A stretch of DNA of 64,000 bases from Lingula anatina (lineage: Eukaryota > Brachiopoda > Lingulata > Lingulida > Lingulidae): contig NW_019775503.1 in NCBI RefSeq assembly GCF_001039355.2, forward strand, positions 1 through 64,000, in the 5' to 3' direction. How positions within the stretch are numbered: position 1 is the first letter of the stretch; each line of letters starts with the position of its first letter. A model generated the notes under the pieces. The model saw nothing but the letters and a program-made list of their open reading frames with translations. It searched no databases and was not told the origin of the DNA. Position numbers and translations under genes: made by a program. This document shows, piece after piece, positions 60,473 through 64,000 of the stretch.

Positions 60473-61294
60473 GAGACGAAGCGTGGGTGGAAAATGGGTG
60501 CAGCTATAGTGCAGGAGGTGGCCCATGTTGATATCTGATACCCAGCAACGTTATCGCAATCTGTTTTAGTAAAGAGTAATACAACATCTGATTAACAGAA
60601 TAAATCAATGGTACAACTAAAATCAAATAGTCGTTATGCAATTGGTATCTCGCACCGGTAGGGCCTACTGTACCTGTATGTGTCAGCATGCGACTAACTT
60701 TAAGTGACCCGATGTCTGTAGATCTCTCTAAATTTATGATCTAAAAATCGAACGGAAGAGAGTTAATTTAAAAAATCAAGCCTATGTGATCGAACTCAAA
60801 TCTGATCTGACCCAGGGAGGGGCAGATTGGGTTTCGATCACCCAGGCTTTGGCATTATCCCCTTCTCACTCTTAAAAGCAAATCGAAACAAAACCAAGCA
60901 TTTTACTCTCCGTTTGCCCCGCTTATTATCTTTAATTTGTCCTAACTAAAGTTAGTTTTTGTGTAATTAAATAAACAATTTTACTCTTTGAACACGGCGA
61001 TGCCAGTGTTGACTTGCTTAAAGAAGAAATGGCACTCGCAATCAAAATAAGGGCTCCGCCCATTCACGGACAGCTGTCCTATAGCGCCATCTATTTAAAG
61101 TTACTTGACCTAAAATTCGACCGTATCGATGACGTCACTTCCAAACAAATAGGATTATGGAGCCTTGAAATTAGACAGAAGCGGGCCAGCGAACACAGGT
61201 GATTCTTTTAATCCATTTCGCTTGTATACACCAGACGAGGAGAAATGACAACTAGGGAAAGGTAGCAGGTGCTGGGACTCCTTCCAAGTGATGC
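60473..61294. other. Upstream flank of the C12orf56-like gene
   Basis: Intergenic. It includes a CpG-richer stretch near 61040-61290, likely promoter and 5' UTR. An ATG at 61291 is out of frame with the chosen start. No other gene seen. Confidence 0.4.
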
Positions 61295-64000
61295 ATGGCT
61301 CGCGCAGTGCCAGAGACTTTTCACAAACGCCTGGGGAAATTTGAAAGTTTCCTCAAGCGGGCACTGAAGGATGAGAAAGCGGTAGAAAGGATTCGGGCCT
61401 ACGAAGCCTGCATAGTTGTATGGGAAAAGGAGAAATATGGCTTTAAATTCATGGTGCTCGGAGATGAGTGTATATATCTCACGGAAAATCCGCCTAAAAC
61501 CATCCAAGAGGCCGTCCCTTTTAAAGATGTAGTTAGCGTGGAACACGTAAGTTAAAAGCATTACATACTGCAGTATAACTTCTGGGACAAATTTGGTCAT
61601 AGTTGTACTAGTAATACAAATGTGTTGTACACTTTTTGGTTGTTGCACGTACTGCATAGTGTAACTTTCTTCTTGTTTTGAACATGATGTTTTAAAATTG
61701 TAAAATACCAATTCCCCGATTACGACGCACTGCTAGATTGCACCTTCCATATGCAGCACGTTGATGTGCTCCTCCAGTGGTGTGGGAGGGGGTGTTGGCG
61801 TAGGATGGTTGATTGCAGTATGCTTTACTGGCAAAATGATCATTGTGTGTTTTACCACCCCTTCCCCCAAAATTAAATAAATATATGAATTTATAAATAA
61901 ATATGTAAATAAATAAAATCCCGATTCTGCCACTGTTTTGACAAATAGACTAAGATTTCTACCATGAAGTTGAGCAAATGGAAGAGCTTTTTAACATGAA
62001 ACTTGAGTATATGGCAGTGAATAATACCTACCAGTATAGGTTATTACATGTATGTATACTGGTACAAGTACTTATGAATACACACTGAAGTCTTATAGAA
62101 GGGCTAAAATAACCCTGAAATGTCAGTTTTATTTTTAAGTCAGTTGCAGCTGAGTGCATGTGCTATATGCATGAAAATATAGATTTTTCTTTTCATTCCG
62201 TAATTTACTAATGCATGGTTTGCATGTTAGAACTACAACGCTCAATATAAGGTTGATCTGTACCATACGTGATGTAGAGTTAGCAGGATATTGTCCAGGG
62301 CAGGTCACATAGCCTTACAATAAAAAAATGTGGTGATCAGTGCTAAAAAGTTAGTACAGTAGCCTACTGACCACTGTCTAAGAACAGTAGCTAGTGAATG
62401 AAAATATAGATAATTTTGTAACTCCCCCCCCCTCCCCATAAAGGACCACTGTTAATACCACAAAGGGGTGTAGTTTACTAATACCTATTAAATTGAATTT
62501 GAACTTGGTTATTTAAACATCACATATTGAAATAGTGGTTATCCCTTTACCAATACAATAATTAACAGATACCTGAAGCAACACTTCACAGTGAAACTGC
62601 TCTAACTGCTCAAATCATGTATATTTGGACATCATAGACAGACAAATAACTTAACATGTAGTTTACAATTTTAAGACTTAATCAAAGGGTTGCCATTTTG
62701 CTGTATGGTAATTAAGTGACAGTCTCCAAACTATTTTCTGTTAATATCAATTATAATAACTATTGACACGAATTAGGGCCTAATGCCATCTCAGGACTTC
62801 CTGTACTGATAAATAAAAGAAATTATCAAAGGTGAACTGCACTGTTGGACAAAGACAAGACCACTTGGCTAACTGAAGTACATTGTAGGAAGATGCATAG
62901 AAATATCCACAAGAGATTAACTCATTGGTGTTTTGTACAAAGATGGTCGGTCTTTCAATTATAGTAAAGATACACTCAATCAAGACATGCATTATTTGTA
63001 ACTGTATACAATTACCATGGCAGAGTACATAGTAGATGTTTATATTTAGAAATAATGTGCCACATGCAATATCGCATGTCAGCTTATTGCATGTATTTCC
63101 TTGTATACTGTGGTCTATAGATGAATTGAATTGGTCTAGCTGTTGCATAATATTTTATTGAGACAATAACCAGTGCAAAATTGAGTTAAATCAATTTTGT
63201 ATTGGGAAAAATGAAGTCAGTTTATTACTGGTAAACACAAATTTCATGCATATTTTTTAGTTGGATATTGAAGGAATTGCATCACAGCAGAAGATTAGCT
63301 TGTGTTAATGTTCTTATCACATATAATAATACTGCAATCTAAATCTAATTTCCTTTTCTATATTTCAGGTGAATGATTATCCTGACTTTCTGAGTGGGGA
63401 GCAGAGACTGAATACACAGCATATATCAGTCACATTTATGACACACGAACCACTGAAGGGCAAGAGAGGAAAAAATGATAAATCCCCCCATAGCTCTATG
63501 CAGGATATCTCCCAAGGGGGCAACAATAACAATCCTCCCATTAAAACTTCACTATTTAAATCCATTTCCGATGGTTTATTCAGAAGAGCAAAGTCTCCAC
63601 GAAGCGAGGAGGTACGAGAAGAGAGGTTGTCATCGTCATCTCCCGTCCAAAAGCCGACCTTCAGTACTAGTTTTGATGAGGATGTTCTAGACGCCATGAA
63701 ACAAGACGATGATTCTGAAGATGAAGACAAAGAGCTTCACAGTAGTGGAGAATTACACATGTCCAAGTCCATGCCAACTATGCAATTAAAGAAACTGAAG
63801 CTAGGGAGCAATGACTTGAAAGAGCAGTTGAAAACAAATCGTGTAAATAGCCCCGTCCCTTCATCAACCCGTCCTCTCCCTGCTCTACGCAATACAGACT
63901 CTCCTGGCCCAGATGGCAATAAGAAGACAGGGCCTCTTTATGAGATTCATAATAAAGCGCCTGAAAGAAAGCGGTCATTGGAGAGTGACCGCTCTGTTCC
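61295..64000 (+). CDS. C12orf56: C12orf56-like protein, 5' part
   Basis: Uncharacterised animal protein family; function unknown. Exon 1 (61295-61546, 84 codons, donor GTAAGT) encodes MARAVPETFHKRL..., then RIRAYEACIVV and YLTENPPKTI, which match the conserved N-terminal block of C12orf56 proteins (RAxEPCIVV, YLTENPPK). Exon 2 (63369 onward, acceptor TATTTCAG) continues in the same phase with VNDYPDFLSG, again family-like, then a Ser/Lys/Asp-rich, probably disordered region that stays open to the window end. The gene continues outside. The intron is 1.8 kb and holds nothing recognisable. Family assignment is from recalled similarity. Confidence 0.75.

Overview
This is eukaryotic, animal nuclear DNA. 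Every recognisable gene is split by short to medium GT-AG introns. The sequence is AT-rich, carries long (TA)n runs and non-autonomous DNA transposons, and encodes clear animal orthologues (NUP153, LMBRD1, ATP13A2-like, C12orf56-like). The mix of gene content and MITE types suggests a marine invertebrate such as a hemichordate, lancelet, mollusc or brachiopod; the exact group is inference. Single N characters at 24567, 32462, 34567, 36382 and 59146 all fall in or beside repeats and look like collapsed assembly gaps.

Layout. 411-627 (-) is the last exon of an unidentified gene. 2246-15176 (+) is a complete NUP153 orthologue: 24 coding exons joining in frame to 1540 codons, with an N-terminal pore-targeting region, four RanBP2-type zinc fingers, FG repeats and a basic C-terminus. 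19142-24490 (-) is a complete LMBRD1 orthologue in 15 exons, 525 codons, convergent with NUP153. 24.5-37.1 kb is a transposon-rich island. It holds a partial P5B ATPase (ATP13A2-like, only the nucleotide-binding and part of the phosphorylation region), some orphan exons, two palindromic MITEs with 5-bp target duplications, and several copies of one larger repeat whose conserved end abuts LMBRD1, the ATPase fragment and the neighbouring collagen gene.

37108-44037 and 46224-56546 (both -) are tandem paralogues of an unusual predicted type I membrane collagen: signal peptide, short Cys-containing N-terminal module, long Gly-X-Y region, EGF-like modules, one transmembrane helix and a short tyrosine-containing tail. 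The upstream-strand copy (B, 46224-56546) is complete at 1271 codons. Copy A has fewer collagen exons and ends at a transposon, losing the last EGF, transmembrane and tail exons. This pair is the most unusual system in the window.

57.9-60.5 kb is intergenic. It has an array of CRE-like TGACGTCA palindromes, a (TA)n run, three intron-containing tRNA-Leu(CAA) genes or relics (one split by a Harbinger-like MITE with a CAG target duplication) and a fresh 143-bp tandem duplication. 61295 to the window end (+) is the start of a C12orf56-like gene. Exon coordinates were set by hand from splice consensus, reading frame and family knowledge; no alignment or transcript evidence was available.
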